Of a DNA stretch of 64,000 nt, positions 62,332-64,000 are shown piece after piece. Each line of letters starts with the position of its first letter. Positions within the stretch are counted from its first letter, which is position 1. A program made the position numbers and the translations under genes. This DNA comes from JBBRHQ01 sp963840235. GTDB taxonomy: Bacteria > Actinomycetota > Thermoleophilia > Solirubrobacterales > 70-9. The notes under the pieces were generated by a model that saw only the letters and a program-made list of their open reading frames with translations, did no database searches and was not told the DNA's origin. The stretch covers positions 1-64,000 of the forward strand of contig CAWIYC010000002.1 in assembly GCA_963840235.1 (NCBI GenBank), in the 5' to 3' direction.

Positions 62332-63537
62332 TCAGCCGAGCGGCGCCTCGGCGAAGAAGTCGCGGATCGCCCGGTGCGTGGCCTCGGGCGCCTCCATCTG
62401 CGGCACGTGCCCGCAGTCGAGCTCGAGGTGGCGCGCCGAGGGAAGCGCCCGCTCGACGTGCTTACGGAACCCGATCGGGACGAGCTGGTCGTGCCGGCCC
62501 CAGACGAACAGGCACGCCGGCTCCATGGCCGAAAGTCGCGTCCATAGTCCGTCCTCCCCGTGCGGCTCGTCGAGATAGATGTTGCGAGCCGCCTCGTAGA
62601 AGGCGACCCGGCCGCGAGGGGTGAGGAAGGAGCGCAGGAACTCATCGACTCCGGCGGCCGACCAGCCGTCGTTGCCGCCCGGGACCAGATTGCGGACGAT
62701 CGGCTCGGTGATCACGCGCGGCGCCGGTTGGATCAGGCCCAGCTTCGGCAGGGGCGCTGCCAGCAACCAGCGCCAGCGCCGGTCGCGCAGCCAGGCCAGG
62801 GCCGGGCTCAGCAGGGCGATCCTCCCGGTGCGGTCGGCCTCTCGCAATCCGATCTCGATCGAGACGCGACCGCCCATGCTGTTTCCGATCAGGTGTGCCC
62901 GCTCGATCTCCAGCCGGTCGAGGAGAGCGGTGACGGCACCGGCGAAGTAGGGGGCGTCGTATGCGGCGGAGATCGGCTTGTCGGACTCGCCGAAGCCGGG
63001 GAGGTCGATCGCGATCACGCGGTGGCTGTCGGCAAGCGCGGCGACGGTGGAGAGAAAGGACGCCTTGGTCGCGCCCAGGCCGTGGATGCAGACGACCGGG
63101 TCGCCCTCGCCGGCGGAGAGGGTCGAGATCGTGCCGACCCGGGTCTGGACCGATTCGAAGCGCAGACGGCGCTCGTCGGTGATGCCGCTGGTGGCGGCGA
63201 GGAAGCCGACGCCGAGGTGGAGGTTCTGGCGGACCCGCATGCGGCCGGCGCGGAAGGCGGCCATTCCCCCGCGGACATCGTCCGCGATCTCCTCCCAGGT
63301 CGCGGCGTCGGCGCTGAGCAGCGCGTCGGGCTGCGCGTTTCCGGCGGGCTCGAGCCTGATCTCGCCGCCCTCGATGAGGGCATCCCACTCGTCCCCGCCG
63401 TCGACGATCAGGCGGATCCGGGCGCTGCCTCCGGGCAGGTCGATCACGTCCGGGTCGAAGCGCTCGATCAGGGCCGAGAGGCCTGCCGGCAGTTGGCCCG
63501 ACCCGGAGGGCTGTCCGCTGGTCGCTGTGGCTGCCAC
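62332..63537 (-). CDS. SCP2-like domain fused to alpha/beta hydrolase
   Basis: Residues 20-125 resemble an SCP2/sterol-carrier-type lipid-binding domain (ARIRLIVDGGDEWDALIEGG, DALLSADAATWEEIADDVRG, GRMRVRQNLHLGVGFL). From residue 130 an alpha/beta hydrolase follows with VVCIHGLGATKASFLSTVAA, IAIDLPGFGESDKP, LIGNSMGGRVSIE (Ser220), FVWGRHDQLVPIGF (Asp) and LDCGHVPQMEAPE (His). The triad is complete. The fusion suggests hydrolysis of a hydrophobic ester delivered by the lipid-binding half. It converges on the patatin gene with four bases between. Confidence 0.88.
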   Translation of the reverse strand: MAATATSGQPSGSGQLPAGLSALIERFDPDVIDLPGGSARIRLIVDGGDEWDALIEGGEIRLEPAGNAQPDALLSADAATWEEIADDVRGGMAAFRAGRMRVRQNLHLGVGFLAATSGITDERRLRFESVQTRVGTISTLSAGEGDPVVCIHGLGATKASFLSTVAALADSHRVIAIDLPGFGESDKPISAAYDAPYFAGAVTALLDRLEIERAHLIGNSMGGRVSIEIGLREADRTGRIALLSPALAWLRDRRWRWLLAAPLPKLGLIQPAPRVITEPIVRNLVPGGNDGWSAAGVDEFLRSFLTPRGRVAFYEAARNIYLDEPHGEDGLWTRLSAMEPACLFVWGRHDQLVPIGFRKHVERALPSARHLELDCGHVPQMEAPEATHRAIRDFFAEAPLG

Positions 63538-63576
63538 GTCGACGGCCGGGGTCGTCCTTACGAACGGCGCCCTCGG

Positions 63577-63723
63577 CTAGTCCCTCAGGGCCTCGTCAAG
63601 CTGCTTGCGGACGGCGTCACAGACGGCTTCGGCGTCCTGGTTGTAGCGCTCGGAGGAAAGGACCCCGAGGAGTACCTCGGCGTCGCTCCTGCTCAGCGTC
63701 AAGGTGATCGTCTGCTCGGTCAT
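63577..63723 (-). CDS. Small hypothetical protein, 48 residues
   Basis: From the ATG at 63723 the product begins MTEQTITLTLSRSDAEVLLG and contains VLSSERYNQDAEAVCDAVRK, ending in an acidic tail (QLDEALRD). It looks like a short helical regulatory or scaffold protein. An in-frame start at 63804 would add 27 residues. It lies 39 bases upstream of the SCP2-hydrolase gene on the same strand. No family is recognised. Confidence 0.5.
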   Translation of the reverse strand: MTEQTITLTLSRSDAEVLLGVLSSERYNQDAEAVCDAVRKQLDEALRD

Positions 63724-63966
63724 CTGTTCTGGGGCCTCCTGATCGGCGTCGATGACAATGGCGCGCTCCGTGCCGGAGCCTGTTTCAGTCTGACGGATCA
63801 ACATGCGGACTCACGAGCGCAGGTGCGTGATCCGCGCCGGGGAGCGCTGCTTGCGGTCCCGCAGGCCGGGCATGGAGGGACGCGTGGCGGCATGGGCCAC
63901 ATATCGCAGGACCGCCGCGAAATGGCGCTCAATCGGCGGCAGCGCGGGCCACGATGAAGAGGGCTT

Positions 63967-64000
63967 GTGACCGTCGTCTTGCGCCACGGGACCAACGCTA
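63967..64000 (+). CDS. Possible start of a gene running off the window
   Basis: A GTG at 63967, preceded by GAAGAGG, opens the short reading MTVVLRHGTNA to the window end. The LRHGTN resembles the start of a phosphatase-type domain, but eleven codons are too few to be sure. Nothing clear was seen in 63724-63966. Confidence 0.25.
   Translation, partial: MTVVLRHGTNA

Overview
The window looks like chromosomal DNA of a high-GC soil actinobacterium, most likely class Thermoleophilia (Solirubrobacterales-like). This placement is inferred from the G+C-rich codon use, GTG/TTG starts, an ECF42-type sigma factor with a DGPF partner, and small secreted proteins of the 'GKV-S-K-C-GRKV' type (58.1 and 60.7 kb) that are common in that lineage. 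No rRNA, tRNA, CRISPR array, insertion sequence or prophage was seen.

Positions 1-23.6 kb form one large surface-polysaccharide locus. It holds three glycosyltransferases (one fused to an alpha/alpha-toroid domain), two different sulfotransferases, a Wzz-like chain-length protein, a Wzy/ligase-like polymerase, a Wzx-like flippase and a GT8-like transferase. It also has two sugar/lipid-type methyltransferases, two hexapeptide acyltransferases, polysaccharide-deacetylase-like and ChbG/YdjC-like proteins, an ATP-grasp ligase, a PHP-domain hydrolase, a tandem pair of secreted proteins of unknown function, a secreted clan-A glycoside hydrolase and a DegT aminotransferase. Together these predict a sulfated, amino-sugar-containing and N-/O-modified exopolysaccharide. 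From about 5.97 to 19.44 kb an unusual number of single-base frameshifts break otherwise well-conserved reading frames. This points either to poor consensus sequence or to gene decay.

Positions 23.8-28 kb carry a Tat-exported flavin amine oxidase, a secreted beta-propeller protein, a truncated SnoaL-like remnant and small membrane proteins. Positions 28-33.6 kb hold two reverse-strand modules: an ECF42 sigma/DGPF pair and a compact redox operon. The redox operon runs single-TM protein, ApbE flavin transferase, bis-heme ferric-reductase-like protein, NuoF-like protein, ferredoxin. The single-TM protein carries an SGATS sequence like an ApbE target site, suggesting an extracytoplasmic flavin electron-transfer chain.

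Positions 33.7-45 kb are mixed: a berberine-bridge-type FAD oxidase divergent from a large LuxR/ATPase regulator, a DUF4242 protein, a secreted sulfatase-modifying-factor-like protein followed by an aldo/keto reductase remnant, a COG4315-type lipoprotein, stress-type DUF1269 and DUF805 membrane proteins separated by unusual repeats, a cupin and a GST-like protein. Positions 45.4-55.8 kb are catabolic: two further amine oxidases, an aldehyde dehydrogenase with its DUF779 partner, a class-III aminotransferase, a cytochrome P450, an acyl-CoA dehydrogenase and a secreted endonuclease/phosphatase-fold lipoprotein. Positions 55.9-64 kb contain secreted and membrane proteins of unknown function, an exported alpha/beta hydrolase with a homopolymer frameshift, a patatin-like phospholipase and an SCP2-like/alpha-beta-hydrolase fusion.
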